Below are positions 32,022 through 44,793 of a stretch of DNA of 64,000 bases, piece by piece; the stretch's first letter is position 1; every line of letters begins with the position of its first letter. Below the pieces are notes generated by a model. The model did no database searches. It was not told the origin of the DNA and saw only the letters and a program-made list of their open reading frames with translations. The position numbers and the translations under genes are program-made. The stretch is from Bathynomus jamesi (Eukaryota; Arthropoda; Malacostraca; Isopoda; Cirolanidae): the NCBI GenBank assembly GCA_023014485.1, contig JAJOZX010012244.1:1-64000 (forward strand). Direction: 5' to 3'.

Positions 32022-33406
32022 CAGTGCCCGCGAAAAGTATCCGATCACTCAAGAAAATACAATATTTTCCCTTAATATTCAGAGACACGTAATTCACTTT
32101 CTATTTGTTCTAGCGACATCTGGTAACTTTGAGGTTGCTCGCTGATATGAGAGCTATCCAACGCATTCTCAAATTAGTGTTCTGGTAGCCTTCGTTGCGG
32201 GTGGCTGTGTCTCAAATTTGTCAGATTTCACTGTTTGTGTAAATTTCTTGATTTTTTTTTTTTACAGAAAGTGGTGTAAATAAAATTTATATAATGTGTG
32301 CTAAAAAACAACTTAAGAGTGATTGTCGAGGTGCTAGTTGCTTTGCATGCATGTGGGAAATCACAGAGACAGATAGCTAAGGAATTAAACATATCCCAAA
32401 GTACCGTTAATTTATGGGTTTCACGGGCTAAGAACAATGGTGGCCTAACCACGCCAGTCCCTAAAAAACGATCTGGCAGACCGAGAAAAACAAATTCGCG
32501 AACAGACAAACTTATGAAACGTTTAGTATTGAAAAACCCAACAATAACTGCGAAAGAAATAAAATTTAATATGAATAATTTGTTATCTGGTATTTCTGAA
32601 CGAACTATCCAGGAGCGGCTCCAAAAAGAACTCGGATTACCATCTCGCCATGCTGCTAAGAAACCGTTCATTAATGAAAAAATGCGTAAAAAACGTGTCG
32701 CATTTTGTAAAAAATACATTCATTGGACTGTTGATGACTGGAAGAAGGTTTTATTTAGCGATGAGTCGACATTTTTGACATTCAGAAGTTGTCCAAAAAA
32801 GGTTCGCCGGCCTATTGGCTCAAATAGGATGGACCCTAAATACACCCTAAAGACAATGAAACACCCTCCAAGTGTGATGGTTTGGGGTTGTTTCCGTTAC
32901 TATGGGCGTGGAAACATATTTTCTTCCGAAGAACACAACTATGAATGGTGCACGGTATTTAGCAATGCTACAGGATAAACTTCTAATGGCAATGGCAATC
33001 CAAAGGACAAAAACATACATGCATGATGGTGCACCATGTCACAGGGCCAAAATAGTGACAAAATGGATTACTGACAATAAATTTGATATTTTGGATTGGC
33101 CTGGTAATAGTCCAGATCTCAATCCGATAGAAAATCTGTGGCTAATAATAAAAAATAAGGTTGAATGCCACGACACTGGCTCAGTCAAAAAATTACAAGA
33201 GGCCATCAAAAAGGTATGGTGCAAGGAAATATCAGTGGAAGTTTGTCAAAACTTTATTAAATCCATGCCAAAACGTCTAGAACAAGTCATCCAAACCAAA
33301 GGACAGATGACAAAATACTAATATAAGGTTAGTATACATTTAAACATTGTTTTTTATGTAAAAAATACAAATTTCAAGGGTGATCGGATACTTTTCGCGG
33401 GCACTG
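32022..33406 (+). mobile_element. Tc1-type transposon, nearly intact
   Basis: The left end CAGTGCCCGCGAAAAGTATC and the inverse at the right match closely, with TA on both sides (32020-32021, 33407-33408). Length 1385 bp. One plus-strand transposase with a single visible frameshift. It landed in the left part of the family-2 element at 31744-36427, so it is younger than that. Confidence 0.93.
32298..33321 (+). pseudogene. Tc1 transposase (DD34E), one frameshift
   Basis: The first frame (32298 to about 32915) has an N-terminal HTH (HACGKSQRQIAKELNISQST), GRPRK-type linker ([15 protein letters not shown]), a second HTH, and the first catalytic Asp in VLFSDESTF, then MVWGCFRYYGRG. The second frame continues NTTMNGARYLAML, the second Asp in YMHDGAPCH, and NSPDLNPIENLW with the Glu 34 residues after the Asp. 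The C-terminus is complete at KGQMTKY. One single-base indel near 32915-32925 separates the frames; no other damage is visible, so this is a recent arrival. The start at 32298 gives a normal length of about 340 aa once joined. Confidence 0.9.
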
Positions 33407-33553
33407 TATTAATAAACATCACTTGCCATCATGAAATACCTATAGCTATTTTTTCTTATTTTCAGGCATGTAGACTACTTTAATATTAATCTATGTTTCT
33501 ATTACAGGTCAATTTTTGATATATGTTGGTGATAATAGTTGATATATGATATA

Positions 33554-35982
33554 ATGGATAATAGTGGTAAAGCCAGTGAAGCCACTTCTAGTGGTAAAAC
33601 TTGTTCAAGTGGTGCAGATAAAGTTGATGTAAAAACACGAAAAAAAACCGTATATTTGGATTAGGTCCTGGCATCACAAATAATGATGCAAAGATTGTAG
33701 GATGTCGCTTGCCAACAAGTGAACAAGTTCTTAGATGTTTCCTATTTCACCAGCAACAGGGTCTAAAAGAGAGAAGAACTAAGCGAGATATAGCTAAAAT
33801 TGTTTTGACAGAAATTCAACCATTCTACAATAAAGCCAATATACCAATGATTACTGAGAAAAAAGCATGAGAAAAAATAATTTGTTGTCAGAAAAGAATG
33901 CGAAACTGGAGAAATTCCATTGAAAAGAAGAGAGCTACACAGTACAAGACAAGACTAGAAGATATGGAAATGCAACTTAAAATGACTTTTCCACTGTGGA
34001 TTAAAATGCCAGAAAAATTTGATGTAATCCAGAAGATATACAATTTCTTCAATCTATGCAAGGGGATAGAATTGCTTCTTTTGGAGCTCATGATCAAACT
34101 TTAGCATCCAAAATGAAGCGCATTAATTTTCGAAAATGTGAAGAAAATGCGAGAAAAGAAAAGGAATTGAGAGACACTGAAGCTTCTGCAGTTATGTTGA
34201 ATTAGAAAGCAGTAGCACAAGCGATACACACTACCATGAGAGATTCAGAAGCTAATGATGGAGCTGAAAAAGATGGAAAATCCACAGTCCACAGTCTATT
34301 TAGGTACTCAAGCTATCATTCCTCATGACATTCTGAAAAGACCAAAACTTGTTTCTTTGGCATCAAAAATGAAAATGACTCTGGCACAACAGGCTGCATT
34401 CACAAAAGCTTTTGTTGAAGAATGTGGTGGTAACACTAAGGCAGTGGCAACTTCATATGCTACAGCTGATAGAGCAAGACGCGAAGTAGCCCAAAAAATT
34501 TCAAGTTCCATTCAAAATCTTGGAATCCTCCTAAATTGGCCTCTCTTCATTGGGATTCAAAAATAATTTCTACTCTGCAGGATAAATATGTTACAGAAGA
34601 ATGATTAGCCGTATCAGTTGGAAATTCAATGGATCTCAAACTACTTGGTATTCCATCATATCATCCTAGTGCTGGTGGCAGTGGCCAATCTGGGAAAAAC
34701 TTGACTGAAGAAGTTATGAAGCTACTGAAATTGTGGAACTGCTTCGATTCAATAGTGAACTTGGTTTTTGACACTACAGCAACCAACATGGGACATGTGA
34801 GTGCTGCATGCATAACTATCCAACAAGAGATTGGACGGCCTTTATTATGGTCTGCATGCAGGCATCATGTTGGTGAAGTTATTATGAGTCATGGTGTTTC
34901 AGGACATGAAAGTAGAAACTTCGAGTGGACCAGAAATTAATGTCTAACAGATTTCGAGAAAAGCTTCAGTGGATTTCCAAGGATGAAAAATTGAAAAAAA
35001 TTGACTTCAATCAGTACTCCAAAGCTGTCCAGGAGATTCTTCAGGAATGGACTGATTATGCAATTCAAATAAGTAATATAGAAAAGCAACATACACGATA
35101 TGACTACAAACAATTTTCTGACTTAGTTGTGTTATACTTAAATGCAGGACCTAGTGATAAGGATATAACCCTTCAGCAACCTGGTGCTATACATAGAACC
35201 AGATGGATGAGTAAAGCAATATATGCTCTAAAAATTGCATTACTAGAAGATAATATCTCGAAACTACCTTCAGTAACAATCACAAACAAGCTACAAATTC
35301 TGAAACTAAGAGACTTTGCAACCTTCATTTCACTGATTTACTACCCATGGTGGATGACCTGCTCTTCAGTTTTTGATGCACCATGGCACGATTTGCAGCT
35401 TTACAAAAGCTTCTTAGATACGAGGAAGTAAACAAGCAATAGCAAAAAGTGCTCTAACATCTTTGAAACGTCATCTCTGGTACCTTTCATCAGAGATGAT
35501 TCCTCTTGTATTATTCAGCGATTTGGTTCCAAAAAATGAACTTCGTGCTATAACAAACCATCTACTTTCTATAAACCACACAAGATTGAGACAGTGGTTC
35601 CAGAAGGTAGACATGGATCTAGTTTTGGAAAGCCTAATTTCCCTACCAATCTACAATCGGAAACCACACTAGCTGACTTGGTTGACAAAAACTCATGGTT
35701 CATATTCTCTTCACTACAGTTAGACTATGATTTTTTTAATGGAAAACAACAGCATCATTTATATCTTCCAAAGAAAAACTTTTGGCTATAAATGTCATAA
35801 ATGATGGCTCTGAGAGGGCAGTAAAACTATGCAGTGACTTTTATGAGGCTGCAAGGACTGAAGAACATCTTCAAAATGTTCTCCAAGTTGTAGAAGCTGA
35901 CAGAAAAGCCACTCCTAATCTGAGAGAGACAAAAGCTTCTTTATCATCTGTTTTAAAAGAAAAAAGGACAAAGAAGAATTAA
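33554..35982 (+). pseudogene. Family-2 transposase relic
   Basis: ATG at 33554 opens MDNSGKASEATSSGK. Later blocks in shifting frames include FHQQQGLKERRTKRDIAKIV, LTEIQPFYNKANIPMI, SLHWDSKI near 34540 (the HWDGK motif, with Gly replaced by Ser), LGIPSYHPSAGGSGQ, LVFDTTATNMGHVSAAC near 34770 (second Asp), SACRHHVGEVI near 34855 (CxxH), QQPGAIHRTRWMSKAIYALK near 35180, and a C-terminus ending KEKRTKKN at 35982. At least five frameshifts or stops. The order matches the intact protein of 11227-13710. Confidence 0.8.
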
Positions 35983-38159
35983 GATATCAATAAGCAATAA
36001 ATCAATTTTTACAAGTATTTTATCATGAAATACCATTTTTAATAGGTGGAGGTGGTCGGTGGGCTGCTTGGCAAGTTGGGTCCTCGTCCCGCATCCTGGT
36101 AACTCACTTCATGATTCTCAGAATAATACAAAAAAAGTCTAAAAACAGATAATTTCATGAATTGAGGCTAAAACTTGCCTAAAACTAACTATATTTACAA
36201 TTTTTTTTCAAACAAAATCTACAACGCTTACACACAAGATTTTCTAGTAAAACCATAAAATTCCACAATTGTCAAATTTTCATCTTCGAGGTGGACCCAC
36301 TAAATATTGTCAGAACAGCTTGAAACATGGACACTGAAGGTTTGTTGGGGATTGTAACCATAATATCATAGGGCCGAATCAATATCCGAAGTTCAAAATT
36401 TCACCCCTTATAGGCTGATGCACCCTAAATTGTACACAATGACCTAACTACTTCTCATATTCCCAAACTCAACTCTGTGCCAAATTCCATACTCTCTGGC
36501 TATGACTTACATGCCAATCTCTCACTAAATACATCTGTGCTGTCTACCTTTCTCCTAATTCTACTGACTATCCAAAATGCTTTGACTACTTCATTTCCAA
36601 AGTGGAATACATTCTATCCCACTCACCTTTTGCCGAAATCTCCATTTTAGGAGATTTCAATGTTCACCACTACCTTTGGCTTTCCTCTCATTTTACTAAC
36701 AATCCCTGGTGAATTAGCTCACAACTTTTCTATCCTGAATGACCTTGAGCAGATTGTACAACATCCTATTTGTATCCTCAATCACCTTTGAGACAGGCCC
36801 AACATTCTGTATTTCTCACCTCCTTACTGTCAAACTTTTTCTATTGGGCTCCTCCAACCACAATCTTGTATGTTTCCTGTCCTATTTGCTCCAATTCAGT
36901 CTTTGGATCCCACCAAGAGAAGATGTCTGACATTTTGGTGCTGCTGATTGGGAGGCCCTTTGATATTAACGTACTACTATGATTTCCCATGAAATGATCA
37001 CTGCTTCCATGGCTACGGCCCTTTCAAGTGCACTGAGCATCATGAAGGTAATTCTTTCAGGCATGGAGGCATACATTTCATATTGTATTCCTACTACTAA
37101 TGCAAAAAAACCTTAGTTTAACTTTACTTGTTCTAATGCTATCCATAACAGAGAAGAGGCATTGAGAAGGTACTGTCACCATCCAACTCCTGACTCTCAT
37201 TTAGTTTATATTTCTGTAGAGAATCATGCAAAATCCATTTTCAACTCGTCAAAAATTCAATCATCCAACAAAACTATGAAAATCTATCCAATTCTAATTC
37301 TTCTTGCTCTTCCTGGCATCACGCCAAGAACCTTTCCAACAACTTCACTACTACTTCCCCTCCTCTTTTCCATTCCAATGGCTCAGTTGTCATCATCTCT
37401 CCTGACAAAGCTAAACTTTTCACTCAAACTTTCGCTTCCAACTCAGCCAGAGACAATTCCTCTGCTGTTTCTCCACCACCTCTTCCCTCCAACTTAATCA
37501 TGTCTGAAATTAGAATCTCTTCCAAAAATGTTCTTTCTGCCTTATCTGGGATCAACTCTAGGAAGGCATACAGTCCTGATTGTATTTCTTCTGTTCTCAA
37601 GAACTGTGCTTCTGCAGTGACACCATGTCCAGGCAAACTCTTTCATCTTTGCCTCTTGTTTGGTACTTTTCTTTCCTGTTGGAAGTTTGCTTTCATTCAG
37701 CATGTTCCAAAGAAAGGTAACCACTCTCAACCTTCTAACTATCATCCAATTGTTTTGAAAACTTTCTGAAGTTTTAGAATCTATCCTTAATAGGAAAATT
37801 CTTAAACAACTCTCTTCTCTCAATCTTCTTTCAGATCAGTATGGGTTCTGCAAGGGATGCTCTACTGACGATGATCTTGCATATCTCTCTGACTCTTGGT
37901 CATCCTCCTTTCAGGATTTTGCTGTTGTGCTAGACATATCAAAAGCTTTTGAGTTTCGCACAAATCTTTGAAAATGTCCTCCTTCAGTTTCTATCCTTCT
38001 ATCTGTGCCTTCATCTCTTTTTTTTTCTAATTTCCTTTCTGGACAATCTATAGCCACAGTTGTAGATGGCCACTGTTCTTCTCCTAAAGCTATTAACAGT
38101 GGTGTTCCTCAGGGTTCTGTCCTATCACCCACTTTTTCCTTTTATTTATTAATGATCTT

Positions 38160-38784
38160 TAGGGATGTACTGATATATTGGTATCAGTATTGGTAATATT
38201 GGTAGATTTTTATCAATATCAGTATCTGCCAATATTTCAAAAGTAAGATTTTTCCAAAATTATGAATAAAACACTATTTAGAGGATGAAATTTCCAATTT
38301 TATTTTATCACTTCACATATATATAAAATATATATAATAGTGTATATATATATTATTATATATAAAAATTATGCTATTAATACACACATCTTTAAATAGG
38401 TCAGGATATGGACAAGTGTAAATCCTTTGAGAAAGAGGTATAAAGCCTAGAAAACCAAAAAACTATCTTGTAGTCATAGCTCACAATTTATTAACCCAGC
38501 TAGCTAGTTAAAAACACATTTACTAAGCCCAACATAAGCCTGCAGTCCAATTGTATAACAAACAAAACTCTGACATCTAATGCAGTATTGCCATCTTTAA
38601 TGAAAAGGATTATTGCTTTGTTGCCAAATTTTCAACACTGAAAATAAATTATGAATATGTTACAAAAATATGACAAACTAAAAAACCCTAGCTGGATATC
38701 GGTATTGGTATCGGTTATCGGCCAATACTATTTTTAATTATTGGTATCAGTTATCAGCTAAAAAGCGATATTGGTACATCCCAA
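38160..38784. mobile_element. hAT-type MITE
   Basis: Ends TAGGGATGTACTGATAT and (inverted) TTGGGATGTACCAATAT, with a perfect 8-bp duplication ATGATCTT (38152-38159, 38785-38792). The 625-bp interior has many TATTGGTATC/GATATTGG repeats near both ends and no gene. It interrupts the reverse transcriptase just after the VPQGSVLSP motif. Confidence 0.88.
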
Positions 38785-39690
38785 ATGATCTTTTAATTTG
38801 GACTTCCTGCCCTATTCACTCCTATGCCAATGATACCACTCTTCACTTCTGCACCTGCTTCTCAAAGCATCCCTCTCACCAGTTACTCCATGATTCACGT
38901 AGGATGGCTATGGGACACTTGACCTCTGATCTTTCTGCTATATCTGATTGGGGAAGAGAAAAATTTGTGGCTTTCAGTGCCTCAAAAACTGTTCTTCCAT
39001 CTGTTTATTTGTCACAATCTTCCACACAACTATCCCCTTACCTTCAACAATACACGACTCAATCCTTCCTATTCTCTTAACAATATTGGCATTTCCTTTT
39101 CACATATAAAATACTCTTTCCAAAGTAACTTCTAAGAGGTTAGGTGTGCTGTACTACCTCCACAGTTTCTTCACCCCCATTCAGTTGCTCTCTGTACAGG
39201 GGTCTGGTCTGCCCCTGTATGGAGTATGCTTCTCTTGTATGGGGTGGCTCAACCCACACAGCTCAGCTTGAGTAGGTGGAATCAAAGGCATTTTGTCTTT
39301 TACTCAGTCTTCAATCTCTCTCTTCCCCACAATATTGCTTCACTCTCTCTTTACTATCATTATTATAACAGACATTGCTCGTCTGAACATACTAACTGCA
39401 TGATTCTTCCTTTGAGGAGAGGATGCACCACCAGACTTTCTACACTTTCTCACTCCTTTTTTGTTCAACTCTCTAATGCAAGAGTTAATTGGTATTTTCA
39501 ATCTTTCATCTACTCAACCAGTCAACTCTGGAACAATCTTCTTCAATCCACCTTTCCCCTTGTCTATGACCTGCAATCTTTCAAGTGCAGCGTGTCTAGG
39601 CATCTCCAAAACCTGGACCTTGATTTCAGCTCTCTTCTTCTTCTATGGGGGGAGGGATGCTTTGGCAGGCACTCGCGGATGAAAAATCAC

Positions 39691-40680
39691 CAGATGTATA
39701 TTTATGTATTTTCATTACTTCTCTCCTCAGAATGGTTTTGATAAGTCAGTGTGATGGAAAGTTTTTGATATGGAGAAATATGTTCTTGTTTCTTGTTAAT
39801 GTAGGCCCAATTCCTACATATTCTTTTGTTCTTTAGTTCCACTTATGGTAATTTTCCCTATTCCCAATGGACTTTATCCCAAACCTAAGACAATTTGTAA
39901 TTCTACAATACGATAAATTACTAGTTTATATTAAATTATGGCCAAGGTACAGTACTGTATTGTAGGCTTTTTTAAGCATGAGGTTAAAATAGGCCTTCTT
40001 GCAAAACTAACGTAAACTGTATGACAGGCATGTATAGCTTTTCCATAATTAACAAGGATTCCTGAGGGTTCCTAAATTTCCCAGGAGGTCTCGAGGTCTT
40101 AGTAATCCCCATTTGGCCTGAACCTTCTTAGAAGGACAGGCCTTGAAAATTACTAAAGAAATTTTCCTTTTATATTTAACTATTAACAGATTAGAAATTT
40201 TCTTAATATAGAGAGCAGTGCTGTACATAGCTGCTAACTCCTAAAGTTAGCACCACTAACGATAACTACCATAAATTTAGTGCCACTAATGCTATTTTTT
40301 CTGAAACCGCCCCATTTTATATATATGTTCTGTCTTCTGTAATTTACTTACATATATTAGCACACCTTGATATAACTGGTTGATAATGTACAAAAATGTG
40401 ATGTTATAGTCTATGAAAATGAAAAAAATTTTATGTGTAGTAGTTTCTTTGTATATATTAATAGAGAAAACAAAGCAAGAAAATAATAAATCCTATTCAA
40501 TTTACAAATGGTTTTAAAAAATTAGTGATGGAGTGTCTCTAAAAACTTAGTGCCACTACCTGTTTCACTAACAATTTTTGAAAATTAGCAGTGCTAACAA
40601 TATCACCACACTACTCACCAACACATCCTGGAAGGTTTGAACCAGAACCTACCCACCAAGAGAACCATCTAGGTGTGTAA
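39691..40680. other. Non-coding stretch with a possible MITE at 40216-40612
   Basis: CAGTGCTGTACATAGCTGCTAACT at 40216 and the inverse of TTAGCAGTGCTAACAATATC near 40612 are weakly alike, and TTAGTGCCACTA occurs inside both halves in opposite sense. No target duplication was found. The remainder shows nothing. Confidence 0.35.
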
Positions 40681-40689
40681 CCTAGTTTA

Positions 40690-41154
40690 GGTAGCTTGTC
40701 AGGAAGGTTGGATAGAGTTGAGGAAGAGGTTAAGGTTAGTCCGAGAGTAGTAGATGGGGAGGAATTTAGAGAAGTTAAGGGTGGAGCTAGGCCGCGTACA
40801 TTAGGCAATAGGAATCCCCCCCCTATCGAGGTTTCAAACCCTTTCACCCATTTGGAAGGGGACGTAAATGAGGGGGAAACTTTTAATTGGAGACTCTTTA
40901 GTGCGCCACATGGACAAAGAGTTTGTTGAATGACATCCAACCAAGAGGAGGAGGGTCTGTCTCCCAGGGGCCAGGGTTGACAGAGTTAGAGACGAAGTGG
41001 ATAGGATTGACGTTGCCTCCCATCACTTGATGTTGGTGACGATGGTAGGAGGCAATGACTCATATAGGCCCAATACGAGTGTGTCTGACCCTTTGGAGAG
41101 ATATAGGGGGTTAATTAGGTCCCTGAAGGTGAGGTCAGATAGGTCTTTAGTTCT
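40690..41154 (+). pseudogene. LINE ORF1, SGNH-esterase part, first half
   Basis: The frame has a basic/acidic region (RTLGNRNPPPIEVSNPF), then after a break VGGNDSYRPN near 41050, the GxND block of SGNH hydrolases (normally the catalytic-core Asn), followed by PLERYRGLIRSLKVRSDRSL. It is cut by the family-1 element exactly after this. ORF1 proteins of CR1-type LINEs often carry an esterase domain; the block I Gly-Asp-Ser part was not found here. Confidence 0.65.
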
Positions 41155-42226
41155 GGGTCATTCTCTGTCAGATCAACCAAAAAAAATTGAAATTAACACC
41201 CTCATCTCTCATATTTTGCTGAAATTTGGTTTATAGGGAGTTTGTGAGCCCTGAATCCATTTCTGAAATTATAAGGTCAATCCAACCAACGGTTCAAGAG
41301 ATATGACCTCAGGCAATTTGAGGTCACTCGCGAGGTTACTAACATTTGGCGAGCCATAACTTGGGTAATAATTGTCATAATTATATAAAAGTATATATTT
41401 AGAATCAGAAAACGACAAGGAATCCAAATATGCAAGTTTTAGAACTCTAGGTTGAAAAATAAAAAAGTTACACTGTAACTAAAATTTGAGGTCACGATTT
41501 GACCTCTGGGGTATCAAATGAGAATTATTTTTTTAAATATAAAAATGAAGGCATAGGCATTGGCTATTAGAATCAGCAAAAAAAAGTTTGTTTATGTTAG
41601 TATTTTTCATGTAACTAACATATAAGTGAACACCATATTCATAAGTTGTGCGTCAATTCTACCTATTTTTTCACACAAGCTCATAATTTGACCTATAGAA
41701 ATTAAAATTACATTTTTTATAGATATAAAAAACAAAGTCAGAGTTCTTGACTAATAGAAACAATCATAAAAAGTTTGTTTATGTTGGTACTTTTCATGTA
41801 ACTAACTTATAAGTGAACACCATATTTATAAATTGCTTGTCATTTCAAGGAATTTTTATATCTTAGCTATCAATTTGACCTCAAGCTCCAAGAATTTAAT
41901 AAAAATTGTATTTCACTGCTAATCTACACTGGCAATAATAGTTATAATAGTGAAAGGGGAAGACTAAGCTCACATGTAGCCTAAACAAACCTGTTGAAAC
42001 ATGTTGCTACTTGTCTAAGTGCAGAATCAACACAGATAGTTGCAAAATTCCTTGTCTACAGGTTAGTACAGTTCCAGCCAGCACTGTGGGTGGCTGGTGG
42101 GTATGGTGTTTTAATGAGCCTCAGAGACTATCAAGGCCTAAAATATTAAGTGTGTATAGCTATATATTTTCTAAAAAATATATATTACCTAATTGTAAAT
42201 CCTATATCTTTACAGATCAAAATACA

Positions 42227-44793
42227 ATGGTTCAGCACTTGAAATACTGCCAGGACCCTATTCAAAAACACAAGAAACGCATAACAATCAATCTTAGAAA
42301 AGTGACTGATGTACTTGTTGAAAAATGTGCTGGAAGAGTGAAAAAAGACTCATTGTTGTGTGTGAACTGCTGGACACTGATAATGAAAAACCCCACTATA
42401 CTTAGTACCACTGAAAACAACGAGTCTGAGCAGGATTCAAATGAATCATCTACTATCAGTGGCTTGAGTAACATCTCTTCAATTCAAGATCTGGACAATG
42501 ACAGTGATTGCTTGATAAAGGAAAATCCTTCAACTTCAGTTGAACCAGTTCTAGCATTTCTGGACCAAACACCAGTTAAAAAAAGTAAGTAATAAATTAA
42601 TATAATAACTTATACTTTACTACAAGGTCTGTTTGATCTACTATATAGCCAATTATATAGCATTTAAGGTACTATAATTAATATTTAATTACTAATATTC
42701 AGGTGTGTGAAACCTTTTTTTCTGTTCTTTTCAGAAGGGCTGTCATTAAGCCAGAAAAAGCGCAAGGCTCGTGGTAAGCTATCATCTGCTCAGAAACACC
42801 TGAAGGAGAGGCTAGAACTCAGTTATGGTGTTCAAATTACCGAGGAGGTAAGTGATACTTCAAAACCTGAAACTAAATCTGAAAAACATCTAGACAAATT
42901 AATGAATGAATTGAAACAGTCATTCCTGGAGAGCAAATGTCACCATCACAAACTACAAATATTGACACTCTCACTATACACAATTGAAAAAACAGCTAGT
43001 TTCTTTCAAACTACAACATACATGGTGAAAAGAAGCCGTTCACTTAAATCAGAACATGGAATCCTTCCGAAGATTCCACTAATGAGCAAAGGAAAAGTGA
43101 TATCTGAAGAACACAAAGATATAGTTAGAAGATTCTATGAGTCAGAAGAGGTTAGTCGTATGTGTCCTGGCCAAAAGGATTGCGTGAAAGTTATCAGTGC
43201 TGAAGGTGCAATGAAGGTGCAAAAATGATTGGTCCTTGGGAATTTAAGAGAGATGTTTGAACTATATAAAAATGATGAAAAGAATCCCAAAATAGGATTT
43301 TCCACATTTGCAAAATTACGGCCATCATATTGTGTGCTTGCCGGTAGTGGTGAGACTCATTCTGTCTGTGTCTGCACATACCATCAAAATCCAAAATTGC
43401 AGCTGGCTGCATTGGGAGAAAGAGGTCTTTCATACAAGGATCTTATGGATTACAGTGTCTGCAGTACAGAAAGAGAGACTTGCATGATGCAACTTTGCAA
43501 TGATTGCCCAAGAGAAGAGGGTGTCCTGGATTTTCTTGAGTTACTTGACAGTGTGAAATCAGCTCCAAATGAAATATCTTACAAGCAATGGGTGACTGTT
43601 GACGTTGTACAATGGTTGATAAGGTGGAGCCACTTCATGAATACTTATCATCCCTAAGCATGAAAATATCCCGCATGGTTCGTCATCACTTTGTTGCTCA
43701 GCAACAATCACAGTACTTCAAGCAGTTGAAAGAAACACTACCACCTCAGAGCGAGGTAGTTATAGTAGGTGATTTCTCTGAGAATTATTCTTTCATTGTC
43801 CAGGATGCTGCCCAAGGGTTTCACTGGGACAATTCACAGTGTACAGTTCACCCTTTTGTCATCTATTATAGATCATCTGCAGACCAGGAACTTAGCCATT
43901 TTAGTGTCTGTTTCTTATCTGCATCACTAAAACACAACACTATAATGGTTTACTCATTCATATTGAAGCTTATGACATATGTTAAATTCAGATGCCCACA
44001 ATTGAAGAAGGTGCACTATTTCTCAGATGGATGTGCTGGCCAATATAAGAACAGATACAACTTCACAAATCTCTGTTACCATGAAGAGGATTTTGGTCTG
44101 TCTTGTGAATGGCACTTCTTTGCTACATCCCATGGCAAAAATGCATGTGATGGGATTGGAGGAACAGTGAAAAGAGCTACTGCTCGTTCCAGTTTGCAGA
44201 GAACTACAGAGAGGCAAATTCTTACACCAGAACACATGTTTCAGTTTTGTGAAGAAAACTTGAGCAAGAAGATAAATTTTTTCTTTGTAACTACAGCTGA
44301 TTTGAAAGATGCAGAAGAACTGTTGGAACATCGATTCAAGGATAGTAGGGCTATTCCTGGAACTCAGAAATATCATAGATTTGTTCCCCTAAACAAGGAA
44401 GAACTGATGGTGTATCCCATTTCAAGTGGCATTGGAGAAAAGAAAAGAATAAGGAAAAGTCACTTTACTAATGAACCTGCAATGCTTGGTAACCTAAAAT
44501 GTGTCAAACCAGGAGAGTATGTTGGCTGCATTTATGACATGCAAGTTTGGTATGGAATTGTGGAGGAATATTGTGAAGAGTTTGATGATTTCACTGTGAA
44601 CTTTCTACATCCCTCTGGGTCATCAGGATCAAGTGCATATTATTATCCATCAAACAAGGATTCATGTGCAGTGCCAGGACATCATATATTAACTGTAATG
44701 AGTTGTCCTACCCTAAGAGGAGGCAGCAGAATTCAATACATTTTTCCACAAAAGAAATTGATGAGAGCATCGAGCATGCAAAAATTGTATTAG
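42227..44793 (+). pseudogene. Family-1 transposase, one nonsense codon and one frameshift
   Basis: Exon 1 (42227-42584) has the finger module (Y-C-Q-D-P ... H-K-K, then LLCVNC) and a serine/acid linker ending TPVKK. A phase-1 GT-AG intron (42585-42734) joins to exon 2 at 42735 (KGLSLSQKKRKARG). An in-frame TGA at 43226-43228 lies where relatives have Arg (CGA to TGA). The frame continues with GETHSVCVCTYHQN; a one-base deletion near 43598 shifts to the frame running to 44793, which has GDFSENYSF, YFSDGCAGQYKN and NACDGIGGTVKR, the three Asp motifs. Repairing these two lesions conceptually is enough to make it colinear with the 809-aa copy, so inactivation is recent. A perfect GTAAGT at 42848 could be an alternative donor. 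Confidence 0.85.
42585..42734 (+). other. Intron of the family-1 transposase gene
   Basis: Donor AAAA|GTAAGT at 42585 and acceptor CTTTTCAG at 42734, phase 1, 150 bp. The same intron with near-identical sequence is in the copy at 59397-61779, and a phase-1 intron at the same protein position is in the copy at 62504. The copies at 20153-24359 and 55969-59137 lack it. Confidence 0.75.

Larger units (their letters stand above)
31744..36427 (+). mobile_element. Family-2 DNA transposon, decayed copy with a nested Tc1
   Basis: The left end TAGGGTGCATCA and inverted right end TAGGGTGCATCA are identical for 12 bp. Further matching blocks are TTATGGTTACA with a preceding CGGCCCTA/TGGCCCTA, and a TAGTGGGTCCACCT-like block near 31860 and 36290. 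No clear target duplication remains. It interrupts the endonuclease part of the Jockey-like LINE and holds a plus-strand transposase relic and the Tc1 at 32022-33406. Confidence 0.8.
31440..39690 (+). mobile_element. Jockey-like LINE, split by a family-2 element and a hAT MITE
   Basis: Three blocks of one plus-strand LINE are colinear: 31440-31743, 36428-38159 and 38785-39690. They carry a decayed endonuclease followed by a reverse transcriptase and C-terminal region. The insertions are at 31744-36427 and 38160-38784. The 5' part, including any ORF1, is missing or beyond recognition. No poly-A tail is evident near 39690. Confidence 0.75.
31440..39690 (+). pseudogene. LINE endonuclease/reverse transcriptase relic
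   Basis: Visible blocks: 31570-31740 KPHLLFLTEIQVSKMTDSNP (endonuclease Glu motif L.LTE) and GGCCVYV; 36570-36690 YFISKVEYILSHSPFAEI followed by ILGDFNVHH (catalytic Asp/Asn motif); 37500-37770 GINSRKAYSPDCISSVL, FLSCWKFAFIQHVPKKG and SNYHPI (RT fingers); 37870-37960 DISKAF; 38040-38150 NSGVPQGSVLSPTFSF; 38800-38850 SYANDTTLHF, where the usual YADD is YAND; 39190-39260 YRGLVCPCMEYASLVWGG. The order and motifs match Jockey-type LINE polymerases common in invertebrates. Multiple frameshifts and the Asp-to-Asn change at the active site make it inactive. Confidence 0.75.

Noticed and set aside
40611..40940. Minus-strand frame of 109 codons
   Set aside because: It is the shadow of LINE ORF1 sequence read on the other strand.
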